DNA of 45,624 bases from Bacteroidales bacterium (GCA_016935615.1 JAFGQO010000185.1:1-45624), one strand, 5' to 3'. Positions 17,295 to 25,377 are shown, numbered from the stretch's first letter. Made by a program: numbers and translations. Notes: generated by a model not told the origin, from the letters alone.

Positions 17295-19490
17295 TTATTT
17301 TTTTAATTCGTAATAATAATATTCATCCATATCATCCATTCCTGACGGATTAACATATCCATATTTTACAAGAGTCATAATATGATATGTTATTAATGAT
17401 GCAGGAATATCTGTCTCCTGAACAATTTGAGAAATTGTTTTTTGTTCCTGTTCGAGTGATTGTAAAATGGTATTCCATATTTCCGGTAACTCCTTCATTT
17501 TCCGGCCGGATTCTTCTGAAATTATTTCATCTTTCTCAGATTCAATTGTTATTTCTGTATTGATCGCATCAATCATCGATTCTATTTCCTGATTTGTATA
17601 ACCGGTAATTTCAATTGCGTCAACCGGGCAAACCGGCAGGCACATCCCTCCGCCTTTACAGAGGGCAATATTCACTTCAGCAATAGATTTCCCATTAACA
17701 GCCGTTTTGGTAATTGCATCATAATCACAAACTTCTAAGCATTTTCCGCACCATTCACAGGTATCTTTGTTAATGGTAGCAATAATTGGTTCAAGTTCTA
17801 TCTTACCGCTGCTAATTATAGAATTAGCTTTTGCTGCTGCTGAAAGAGCCGAATTCACTGATTCTGTGATATTCTTTGGCCCCTGGCAAGACCCGGCAAT
17901 AAAAACACCATCAATAACAGTTTCTACAGGTCTTAATTTTGGATGAACTTCATTAAAGAATTTATCAAGTCCAATTGGTGCTTTTACAATATTTGCAATT
18001 TCTGTGGAATCTTTTCGGGGTACCATGCCGGTAACCAGGACAACGAGGTCCGGGGTAAGTTCAACTTCTTCTCCTTCTAAGAGAACATCCTTTATTTTTA
18101 CAATAGTATGATCTCCTTCTTTCTCAACAACAGGAGGTTCTTCCTCATTAAATTTAAAGAACAGGTCTCTTTGGTCCCTTGCCTGGTTATATAATATTTC
18201 CTGTTTACCATAGGTTCTTATATCCCTGAATAAATGGCACCCTTTTACATTTTTATACTTGCTTTTAATAATAACAGAACTATGAATGGCAGCAGTACAG
18301 CAAAAGCGCGAACAATATTTATTTTCCCCTTTGGTTTGCCTGCTTCCTACACAATATATATAAGCTATTCTTTTTATTTCTTTACCATTAAACAGTAATT
18401 CTTCGTTTTCGTTTAGGTCGATTATTCGTTTGAATTGATGGAGTGTAATTACATTATCAAGCTGTTTATATCCATATTCGCCTTCTTTTGGTTCATATAG
18501 GTCAAAACCGGTACAAAGAAGTACAGCTCCTGTTTTTAGTTCCAGAGTTTCTTCCTTCTGATTCAGGTCAATACATTCTTTATAAGTTTCAAGGAATTTT
18601 TTATCCGGCTTGAATGATTCAATATCTATTACAGGAATATCGGGTAAAGCCGTATCATAATTTTTATATATGGCTTTTCTATTTACTAAACCAAAGTTAA
18701 ATTCATCAGGAACTTCATTAGCGCAATTTTCTATTGCTTCTTTAAGTTTATCCTTATTACTACCAGGTACAACATATCTTGGTTTAACTTTTACTTTTGC
18801 CCGAAAATTTCCGATATTTCCCGTTAAAGATTCTAACTTTGCACCTGTAAATAATGTTATATTTTCTCTTTCCTTAACTTGCCTGTAAAGATTTTCAATA
18901 ATGCCTTTCCCTGTTTCATTAGTTTGGAATAATTCCTGCATTTGAGGAGGGCGTCCGCCAACAAAATAATCTTTTTCAATTAAGTATACATTTGTTCCCA
19001 TATCTGCAAGTTGAATGCTGGCTTTCATTCCTGCTACTCCTGCACCTATAACAGCTACTATATTATAAGAGGGTATTTTTATTTTTTCAAGGGCTTCGGA
19101 ATTCCTCGCCTTTGCTATTCCTGCTTTTACAAGACCAATCCCTTTTTCCGTAGCATCTTTGGGTTTATCGGTATGCGCCCATGAACATTGTTCCCGCAAA
19201 TTTACCTGTACATAATTATAAGGATTTATACCTGCTCTGACAGCTACATCTCTGAAAGTATATAAATGAAGTTTAGGAGAACAAGATGCCACAACCATGG
19301 CGTCGAGCTTATTTTTTTTAATATCTTCAATCATTTCCTTCTGGCTGGAATCAGCACATGTAAACATCATATGTTTAGCCTGTGCAACACCTGGCTCATT
19401 TTTTATGGCTTCCCGAACTTTCTCCACATCAACATAATCTGATATGTTACCACCACACTGACAAATAAATACTCCAATTTTATTTTTCAT
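17295..19490 (-). CDS. HdrA-like FAD/iron-sulfur subunit with C-terminal winged helix
   Basis: A 731-aa HdrA homologue. The N-terminal domain (about 1-135) has the cysteines found in HdrA (CQCGG at 10-14, TC45, SC70, QC102). An FAD Rossmann motif is at 149-154 (GAGVAG), and a YCVGSR...CCTAA cysteine segment follows near 370-400. The C-terminal ferredoxin part has Cys578, 581, 584, 588, and a second set at 611, 617 and 621 where Gly614 replaces the usual fourth cysteine. After it, residues about 668-731 look like a winged helix-turn-helix (TISQIVQETDIPASLITYHI), unusual for HdrA. HdrA is the site of flavin-based electron bifurcation. It is 51 nt upstream of hdrC and 2 nt after the HdrA-GltD gene. 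Confidence 0.9.
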   Translation of the reverse strand: MKNKIGVFICQCGGNISDYVDVEKVREAIKNEPGVAQAKHMMFTCADSSQKEMIEDIKKNKLDAMVVASCSPKLHLYTFRDVAVRAGINPYNYVQVNLREQCSWAHTDKPKDATEKGIGLVKAGIAKARNSEALEKIKIPSYNIVAVIGAGVAGMKASIQLADMGTNVYLIEKDYFVGGRPPQMQELFQTNETGKGIIENLYRQVKERENITLFTGAKLESLTGNIGNFRAKVKVKPRYVVPGSNKDKLKEAIENCANEVPDEFNFGLVNRKAIYKNYDTALPDIPVIDIESFKPDKKFLETYKECIDLNQKEETLELKTGAVLLCTGFDLYEPKEGEYGYKQLDNVITLHQFKRIIDLNENEELLFNGKEIKRIAYIYCVGSRQTKGENKYCSRFCCTAAIHSSVIIKSKYKNVKGCHLFRDIRTYGKQEILYNQARDQRDLFFKFNEEEPPVVEKEGDHTIVKIKDVLLEGEEVELTPDLVVLVTGMVPRKDSTEIANIVKAPIGLDKFFNEVHPKLRPVETVIDGVFIAGSCQGPKNITESVNSALSAAAKANSIISSGKIELEPIIATINKDTCEWCGKCLEVCDYDAITKTAVNGKSIAEVNIALCKGGGMCLPVCPVDAIEITGYTNQEIESMIDAINTEITIESEKDEIISEESGRKMKELPEIWNTILQSLEQEQKTISQIVQETDIPASLITYHIMTLVKYGYVNPSGMDDMDEYYYYELKK

Positions 19491-19492
19491 TT

Positions 19493-22210
19493 TTAAGATC
19501 TTATCTTATTTATGTAACTCGCAGATTCGGCCGAAGCAGCACCCGCTGAAAGAATAGAATCCGGAATATCCATGGGCCATGAAGCTGAACCTGCAACATA
19601 CACTCCTTCGATACTTGTCTTTGAAGGGCTTATCATTTCATCGATTTGTTTTATATAATTGTATTCATCCAATTCTAATTTTTCCTTCTTGAAAAACGAA
19701 GTCATTTCCGAATTAGGGAGAATTCCTACCGATAAAACCACAAGATCGTGTTCAGCTTCATTAATTTCACCTGTTTCAATATTTTCGTGCCTTAAGATAA
19801 GATCTCCACTACCATCATCTTTTTCAGCAATACTGGCGATTTTCCCTTTCACAAACTCAACTCCCATTTCTTTTCCTTGTTCGTAAAATTCCTCAAATCC
19901 TTTTCCGAATGCTCTTATATCAATGTAATAGATCGTTATATCAGCTAATGGCAGGGCTCCCATTAATAACTGGGCCTGTTTAATTGAGTACATGCAACAA
20001 ATCTGAGAACATACACAGTTGTTAACGGAGCAATTTCTTGATCCTACACATAATACATAGGCAATATTATCTGGTTTTTTAGCATCCAACGGTCTAAGCA
20101 CATCGTGGTATGGACGTGTTGGAGCAAGCAAACGATCCATTTGCATGGAATGGATTACATTTTTATACTTCCCATAGCCATACTCATGAATATTCTCCGG
20201 GGGGAATAGTTTAAATCCCGGGGCAAGTATAACTGATTTAACATGTACAGAAAATTCCTCTTCTCTTTGGTTGAAATCAATTGCATTGGCAGGGCATGCT
20301 TCTAAACACAGATGACATTCCCTGCAATTCCCGCAGTTTAAACATCTTGAAGCACTCTCTATTGCCTCTTTTTCCGTATAAGTTGATTCGACTTCCTTAA
20401 AATCTTTTATTCTTTCTTGTGCTGAACGTTCATATGCCAATACAGGCATTGCTGATTCTTGATTTTCTATTCTTGCTAACGCATCGCTTTTACTTGCCGG
20501 TGGAAGACGATGATCAAATTTATATTCAGAAAGATTTTTATTATTTAAATATTTATCAATAAAGAAAGCGGCTCGCTTACCCTGTCCTGCAGCTTCGATA
20601 ATAGATGAAGCTCCGGTAACAACATCACCACCCGCAAAAATATAGGGTTTAGAGGTTTGTAATGTTTCGGAATTAACGTCAATGGTCCCATTTGTATTCA
20701 AATCCAAATCATCTTTAAACGGAGATGATGAGGGCAATAATCCAATGGAGACAATAGCGATATCTGCTTCAATAATATGTTCAGAACCTTCGATAGGAAT
20801 TGGCCTTTTCCTTCCACTATCATCAGGTTCTCCCAGTTTCATATCAATACATTTAACTGCCGATAGTTTTTTATTCTTACCTATAAATTCCACAGGGTTT
20901 TTTAAATACTGAAATTCAATTCCTTCTTTTTCTGCTTCTGTAATTTCAATATCAGCAGCTGGCATTTGAGCTCTTTCGCGGCGATATATAATTACAACAC
21001 GTTCGGCATTTAATCGTAATGCCGACCGTGCTGAATCCATAGCAACATTACCACCTCCGAAAACCATTACGGTTTTGCCTGTTAAATCGGGTTTATTATC
21101 ACTATTGACATCTTTTAAAAAAGACAAACAACATATAACACCCGATAAATCTTTGCCTTTACAATCGAATTTTACAGTTTCATGGGTGCCAACTGAAATA
21201 TAAATAGCATCAAATCCCTTTAATTTCAGATCTTCCAGATTGTCAATTCTTTTATTAAGTTCATGTTTTACTCCAAGAGAAGTAATATTTTTAATATCCC
21301 TGTCAACAATTTCATTAGGAAGACGGAATGAGGGTATGGCAGACTTTAGCATTCCCCCCAGCGCATTATCTGCCTCAAATATTTTTACCTCATGACCGTA
21401 TTTTGCCAAATGATAAGCAGCCGTTAAACCTGAGGGTCCGGAACCTATAACTGCAACCTTTTTCTCTGATTTGATTTCAATTGGATCTGTTTTAGGCTCA
21501 GAATATTTAGTATAATAATGATCAGAAAAAAATCTTTTAATCTGACGAATATTAACGGATCCATCTGTTTCTTTTCTTGTACATTCACCTTCGCAAGGAG
21601 CATAACAAGCGCGTCCCAATGAACCAGGCAAGGGAATATCTTCCAGATGCAAATTCATCGCTTCCTCATATAATCCACTTCTTACCAGAGATACATACCC
21701 GTATGCTTTAACTCCTCCCGGACAAGTTGAGATGCAAGGTGCACACTCATTTTTCCTGTCGATGGAAGCAATTCTTGGATTGGCTAAATTGAAGGGTACG
21801 TAAGCAACTTTTCTGCCTGTCATTCCATAATTATACTCATCAGCTTTTATTTCAGGGCAAGCTATTTCACATTCCTGACATCCTGTGCAAGCATCTTCTT
21901 TAACGTAGCGCGGATGTTTCAATATCGTGGTAATAAAACTTTCACTATTTCTTTCAATTTCAAGCACCTCGGTGTAGGTCATTACCGTGATGTTAGTATG
22001 CCGCATTGTTTCGGACATTTTGGGTGTTGTTATACATGCAGCACAATCAAGTGTTGGAAAGACCTTGCTTAACTGAACCATAAATCCACCAATTGATTTA
22101 TCTTTTTCCACCAGTAAAACCTTATAATTCATATTGGCAAGATTAAGTGCCGCTTCCTGCCCTGCTATGCCAGCGCCTACAACAAGTACGTCATATACGG
22201 AACTGTTCAT
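19493..22210 (-). CDS. HdrA-GltD/NfnB-like fusion: NAD(P)H-linked FAD/iron-sulfur oxidoreductase
   Basis: A 905-aa protein in which a glutamate synthase small-chain-like module is inserted into an HdrA. The first FAD motif GAGIAG is at 12-17, with the HdrA cysteines DCAACITTPKM at 55-65 and a [4Fe-4S] set Cys108, 111, 114, 118. Then comes the GltD-like part with Cys156, 159, 163, 202, 206, 210, a second FAD motif GSGPSG (256-261), and an NAD(P)H motif FGGGNVAMDSAR (384-395) followed by YRRERAQMPA. Another cluster, Cys623-639 (CLNCGNCRECHLCLEACP), precedes the HdrA C-terminal half with CVGSRNCSVNNCVC. It lacks the roughly 130-residue HdrA N-domain. I infer that it takes electrons from NAD(P)H. 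It is 1 nt from the MvhD gene and 2 nt from the next HdrA. Confidence 0.88.
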   Translation of the reverse strand: MNSSVYDVLVVGAGIAGQEAALNLANMNYKVLLVEKDKSIGGFMVQLSKVFPTLDCAACITTPKMSETMRHTNITVMTYTEVLEIERNSESFITTILKHPRYVKEDACTGCQECEIACPEIKADEYNYGMTGRKVAYVPFNLANPRIASIDRKNECAPCISTCPGGVKAYGYVSLVRSGLYEEAMNLHLEDIPLPGSLGRACYAPCEGECTRKETDGSVNIRQIKRFFSDHYYTKYSEPKTDPIEIKSEKKVAVIGSGPSGLTAAYHLAKYGHEVKIFEADNALGGMLKSAIPSFRLPNEIVDRDIKNITSLGVKHELNKRIDNLEDLKLKGFDAIYISVGTHETVKFDCKGKDLSGVICCLSFLKDVNSDNKPDLTGKTVMVFGGGNVAMDSARSALRLNAERVVIIYRRERAQMPAADIEITEAEKEGIEFQYLKNPVEFIGKNKKLSAVKCIDMKLGEPDDSGRKRPIPIEGSEHIIEADIAIVSIGLLPSSSPFKDDLDLNTNGTIDVNSETLQTSKPYIFAGGDVVTGASSIIEAAGQGKRAAFFIDKYLNNKNLSEYKFDHRLPPASKSDALARIENQESAMPVLAYERSAQERIKDFKEVESTYTEKEAIESASRCLNCGNCRECHLCLEACPANAIDFNQREEEFSVHVKSVILAPGFKLFPPENIHEYGYGKYKNVIHSMQMDRLLAPTRPYHDVLRPLDAKKPDNIAYVLCVGSRNCSVNNCVCSQICCMYSIKQAQLLMGALPLADITIYYIDIRAFGKGFEEFYEQGKEMGVEFVKGKIASIAEKDDGSGDLILRHENIETGEINEAEHDLVVLSVGILPNSEMTSFFKKEKLELDEYNYIKQIDEMISPSKTSIEGVYVAGSASWPMDIPDSILSAGAASAESASYINKIRS

Positions 22211-22211
22211 T

Positions 22212-22628
22212 TTAGTGAGATTTTATACTATCTAATTCGAGCAAAGTTTTATTGAAACTTTTCATATGGTTAGCAAATGCTTCAGCACATACCGAGCAAA
22301 TGGCTGCCATCTTGATCCTTGCCGGATCTATATTTTCTTTCTTCATGATCTCCTGGGTTTTTGCCACTAATTTGGCTGTTAAGCCGGAACAGTTCGGGCT
22401 ATATGGACAATCTGTTCCATCTGCTGCAATGAATACGCCATCAAAGCTATTTTTTAGTGCATGCAAAATCCACCTTGGTTTTATGGCTGAAGAACATGGT
22501 ACAGAAATAGTATATACGCTTGGTGGATAATGTATCTTTAATAAACCGGCAAGGTCTATTCCCGGATCAGAGATCTTATCTGTTGAAAAAACCAGTATTT
22601 TGGACTTATGCTCCTCTTTATCCTGCAT
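22212..22628 (-). CDS. MvhD/FlpD-like hydrogenase iron-sulfur subunit
   Basis: A 138-aa protein of the MvhD family, a [2Fe-2S] adaptor that passes electrons into HdrA in methanogens and many anaerobes. Cys45, Cys74, Cys80, Cys111 and Cys114 (VPCSS, DCPYSPNC, ICSVC) fit the family pattern. No hydrogenase or formate dehydrogenase gene is near, so the adjacent HdrA-GltD fusion is its likely electron donor. It is placed between tusA (44 nt) and the fusion gene (1 nt). Confidence 0.85.
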   Translation of the reverse strand: MQDKEEHKSKILVFSTDKISDPGIDLAGLLKIHYPPSVYTISVPCSSAIKPRWILHALKNSFDGVFIAADGTDCPYSPNCSGLTAKLVAKTQEIMKKENIDPARIKMAAICSVCAEAFANHMKSFNKTLLELDSIKSH

Positions 22629-22672
22629 TATTTAATATTTTAAAAGCTTTATCCATAGTATTTCGAGGCATT

Positions 22673-22921
22673 CTATTTTTTAAAGAATATCCTGAAATAT
22701 CCTGGCTCATCAATTACACCAAGGTAGTCATGACCTTTCTTTTGACACCATTTTGGAACATCTCTTTTCGTACCTTCATCTGAAGAAAGGACTTCCATTA
22801 TTTGACCCTCATCAATTTTTCCAATTGATTTTTTTACCTCTAGAAGAGGTCCGGGACAGGCAGTCCCTCTTGCATCTACCACCAGGTCAGATTTTAAGTC
22901 ATTTAATTCTTCTGTTGTCAT
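22673..22921 (-). CDS. TusA-family sulfur carrier
   Basis: An 82-aa TusA-like protein with the conserved CPGP box, Cys22, which carries sulfur as a persulfide. The rest matches the family fold (DARGTACPGPLLEVKK). In the same operon as DsrE-like and Hdr genes, it most likely delivers or accepts sulfane sulfur for the Hdr complex rather than serving tRNA thiolation. It is 12 nt downstream of the DsrE-like gene. Confidence 0.9.
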   Translation of the reverse strand: MTTEELNDLKSDLVVDARGTACPGPLLEVKKSIGKIDEGQIMEVLSSDEGTKRDVPKWCQKKGHDYLGVIDEPGYFRIFFKK

Positions 22922-22933
22922 AATTTTAATTTA

Positions 22934-23359
22934 TTAAATAAATAAATGAACATCTGCTTCTTGTGCAGAGGTGATATATTCTCCAATACCACAAATATCA
23001 TCTGCCAGATCCACAAAGTCTTCGAGTTTCTCTCCACCCCAAATTTTACCTGCTAGTCCGCATATGTGAATGCGTACGTTTGTTAATTCTTTAGCTTCTT
23101 TGAAGAATTCAATCCAGGATTTAACTTTTAACTTTTTTAAGGATTCAATAAATTCTTCCTTCAGATCAGCATTTTCTGCCATTGCCAGTTTGTCGGTATC
23201 ATCACCTATTTCTTTCTTAAATGCCCTGGCGCCCTGCATAAGTACGAAAATATCTACTTCCATATCGTCAGCGGCAGCACCGCCAAGAATAACACCGGCA
23301 GCGGTTAACTTATCAAGACTACCAGAGAACAGCGCGAGGCATAATTTTTTATTTTCCAT
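22934..23359 (-). CDS. DsrE-family sulfur-relay protein
   Basis: A 141-aa protein of the DsrE/DsrF/DrsH-like family: an N-terminal beta-alpha start (LCLALFSGSLDKLTAAGVIL), DIFVLMQGARAF, and cysteines at 7, 100 and 123. Cys100 (HICGLAG) is the best candidate for persulfide transfer. It is the first gene of the seven-gene operon and faces the Crp/Fnr gene over a 139-nt promoter region. It probably exchanges sulfur with TusA. Which DsrE subgroup it belongs to is not certain by eye. Confidence 0.82.
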   Translation of the reverse strand: MENKKLCLALFSGSLDKLTAAGVILGGAAADDMEVDIFVLMQGARAFKKEIGDDTDKLAMAENADLKEEFIESLKKLKVKSWIEFFKEAKELTNVRIHICGLAGKIWGGEKLEDFVDLADDICGIGEYITSAQEADVHLFI

Positions 23360-23433
23360 AGTTTATGATTTAGTTGTTAATTACTTCACAATACAAATTA
23401 AAGTAAGATTTAACTCTTATTGCTTAAATTTTG

Positions 23434-23471
23434 TGTGATCCTTTCCACAATATTTTGTGATATGAATCACA
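23434..23471. promoter_or_regulatory. Two tandem Crp/Fnr-type operators in a divergent promoter
   Basis: Site 1, 23434-23449, reads TGTGA-N6-CCACA. Site 2, 23456-23471, reads TGTGA-N6-TCACA inside the perfect palindrome TTGTGAT-N4-ATCACAA (23455-23472). The centres are 22 bp apart, two helical turns, so dimers would bind the same DNA face. Near-consensus -7 boxes lie on each side: TATTTTTA at 23477-23484 for the Crp gene, and TTAATTTG read on the minus strand at 23394-23401 for the DsrE/Hdr operon. The adjacent regulator is the obvious ligand. Confidence 0.75.
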
Positions 23472-23498
23472 ATTTGTATTTTTAAACAAAGGATTGTT

Positions 23499-24176
23499 AT
23501 GCAGGAAAAGTGTAACGCATGTGGTTTTATCTCAAATGCGGCCAGTAAGCTTGATACGAATCAACTGAATATGCTTTCTGAGAATTGTGCGAATGTATCG
23601 CTTAAAAGAGGTGATATTTTGATGCAACAGGGAGCATTATCATCGAATATAGCTTACTTAAAAACAGGTTTGGCAAAAATTCATATTACAGGTCCCTACC
23701 ATGAACAAATTATAAAATTAATTAAAGCACCTGCCTACCTGGGGCTCCCGAATACTATCGGCGATAAAATAAATAACTACTCAGTAACGGTAATTGAAAA
23801 ATCCGATGTTTGTTTTATTGATATAAATGCTTTTAAAAAACTGCTGGCTGAGAACAGTCAGTTTGCCTACGAAATAATGTTAACCTTGTGCAATAACGAA
23901 CTCGATTCGTTCAAAAGGTGTGCTTCACGAACTCAAAAACAACTGAGAGGAAATATGGCTGATGTACTCATTGAGCTGTCGGTGCGGATATACAATTCAA
24001 TGTCTTTTAATTTGCCCTTAAAACGCGATGAAATAGGAAATTTGATCGACACCAGTCGCGAGAGCATCAGCCGGATTCTGATAGAATTCGAAGCTGATGG
24101 AATCCTGATTGTTTCAGGTAAAAAGGTAGAAATTCTCGATTTTAAAAAACTGAAGGTAATTAGTGCGACCGGATAG
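23499..24176 (+). CDS. Crp/Fnr-family transcriptional regulator
   Basis: A 225-aa regulator with an N-terminal cyclic-nucleotide-binding-like beta barrel (about 20-130), a dimer helix and a C-terminal winged helix (about 170-215). The recognition helix reads TSRESISRIL. Arg187, Glu188 and Arg192 align with CRP Arg180, Glu181 and Arg185, which read TGTGA, and such sites lie 28 nt upstream of its start. Cysteines occur at 5, 8 (CNAC), 30, 105, 131 and 141, so an iron-sulfur cluster or thiol/persulfide switch is possible. It probably controls itself and the divergent DsrE-TusA-Hdr operon. The effector is unknown. Confidence 0.9.
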   Translation: MQEKCNACGFISNAASKLDTNQLNMLSENCANVSLKRGDILMQQGALSSNIAYLKTGLAKIHITGPYHEQIIKLIKAPAYLGLPNTIGDKINNYSVTVIEKSDVCFIDINAFKKLLAENSQFAYEIMLTLCNNELDSFKRCASRTQKQLRGNMADVLIELSVRIYNSMSFNLPLKRDEIGNLIDTSRESISRILIEFEADGILIVSGKKVEILDFKKLKVISATG

Positions 24177-24192
24177 TGAACCACTTTTACCA

Positions 24193-24519
24193 ATGAATAA
24201 TATAGAATACCAATCTATTGTCGGATACGGAAATAGACTTCATCCAATTTATCAAGCTCCAAAAATGCATTATGGTATTGATATTCGAGCGGAAAAAGGG
24301 ACATCTGTCAAATCTGCAATTACAGGCATTGCTGAAACAGTTCTTTATTCTAAATCTGAAGCAGGAAAATATATTGTGATAAATTCCGGGAATGGGATTA
24401 AAGTAAAAATTTATCATTTAGATACTTTGATGATTAAAGAGGGTGAGCAGGTAGTAAAAGGACAGTTGATAGGATTAGCTGGAAGAACAGGATTGGCTAT
24501 TGAAATGCAAAAATATTGA
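24193..24519 (+). pseudogene. Truncated M23 (LytM-like) peptidase
   Basis: A 108-aa ORF from the ATG at 24193, 16 nt after the regulator. It matches most of an M23 peptidase domain, with YGNRLHPIYQAPKMHYGIDI containing the first metal-site His-x3-Asp. The end reads GLAGRTGLAIEMQKY: the TGPHLHFE segment with the HxH zinc motif is missing, apparently by an internal loss. There is no signal peptide or membrane anchor. It is therefore probably an inactive remnant of a peptidoglycan endopeptidase. A non-enzymatic LytM-like role cannot be excluded. Confidence 0.65.
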
Positions 24520-24600
24520 TGAAATATTTTCAGAAACAAAACAGGTTAAAAAATCGTATGATTACAAACACTGTAAGTAATATATTTATTACCTTTACAA

Positions 24601-24798
24601 ATGAAATACAGTGAACTTTTAAGGATACTGAAAAAGAACGGATGGTATGAAATAAGGCAGACCGGAAGCCATATTATGATGAAACACCCGGATAAAGAAA
24701 GTACCATCATTGTTCCAAATCATAGCAGCCACGAAGTTAAAAAAGGACTCTTGAAAGCAATAATTAAGCAGTCAGGAATTAAAACTAAAAAGCGATGA
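24601..24798 (+). CDS. hicA: HicA-type toxin (mRNA interferase)
   Basis: A 65-aa double-stranded-RNA-binding-fold toxin of the HicAB type II toxin-antitoxin system, expected to cleave mRNA. The catalytic His24 lies in TGSHIMM, followed by PNHSSHEVKKGLLKAI, typical of the family. Its stop overlaps the next start by 4 nt (24795-24798), in toxin-first order as is usual for hicAB. Confidence 0.92.
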   Translation: MKYSELLRILKKNGWYEIRQTGSHIMMKHPDKESTIIVPNHSSHEVKKGLLKAIIKQSGIKTKKR

Positions 24799-25187
24799 AA
24801 AGGCCAAAAATTAAAATGAAAGTCATTAAGGAGGAAGCCGGGTATAGTGCTTATACTAACGTTGGCGATGATTTTATCGGTACTCAGGGTGAGACTTTCG
24901 ACGAACTTAAAGAAATGGTATTGGATGCCGTAAATCTTGCCTTCGAGGACAAAGGTTTGATTTATACCATTGACGAAATAGAATTTACCTATGATCTTGC
25001 GAGTTTCTTTGAGTTTTATAAAGTAATTAATGCCAAAGCGCTAAGTCAACGGATAGGGATGAACCAGAGCCTTTTGGCACAATATATCAAAGGCATTAAG
25101 AAACCCTCTCCCGCGCAAACCAGAAGGATATTGAACGGGGTGCAGCAAATTGGCCGGGAACTGGCTGAGATCCGGTTTTTATTTTAG
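24795..25187 (+). CDS. hicB: HicB-type antitoxin with C-terminal helix-turn-helix
   Basis: A 130-aa antitoxin. The N-terminal partial RNase H-like fold (about 5-60, GYSAYTNVGDDFIGTQGETFDELKEMV cut short here) binds HicA. The C-terminal HTH (about 78-115, LSQRIGMNQSLLAQYIKG) should bind the operon promoter and autoregulate. It is coupled to hicA by an ATGA overlap. It is followed by a repeat-containing spacer. Confidence 0.85.
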   Translation: MKRPKIKMKVIKEEAGYSAYTNVGDDFIGTQGETFDELKEMVLDAVNLAFEDKGLIYTIDEIEFTYDLASFFEFYKVINAKALSQRIGMNQSLLAQYIKGIKKPSPAQTRRILNGVQQIGRELAEIRFLF

Positions 25188-25254
25188 TTCGCGGGAATCC
25201 TGTCAATTTACAAACGTATTGGATGCAATACGTGCGCCATGAGTGGGGACGGGT

Positions 25255-25310
25255 TACCCTGCCTTCGTGAAATCCTTCGGCAGGCAGGCCTGCAAGACCT
25301 CAAAATCGGT
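25255..25310. repeat. Dispersed repeat with CCTGCC/GGCAGG hairpin, copy 1
   Basis: The sequence TACCCTGCCTTCGTG.AAT.CTTCGGCAGGCA is shared with 34586-34636. CTGCC and GGCAG can pair. It lies outside genes in both places. Confidence 0.7.
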
Positions 25311-25377
25311 TATTAGGTTTTTCCTGCTGTTGAACAAAGTCAGACATGTATAACTATTCAGAGGTATCACCCACCAC

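Noticed and set aside
15952-23359. Methanogen-type CoM-CoB heterodisulfide reductase or a full sHdr sulfur-oxidation locus
   Set aside because: There are no methanogenesis genes, hydrogenase, lipoate-binding proteins or lipoate assembly genes in the window, and the HdrB-like subunit has one CCG motif only.
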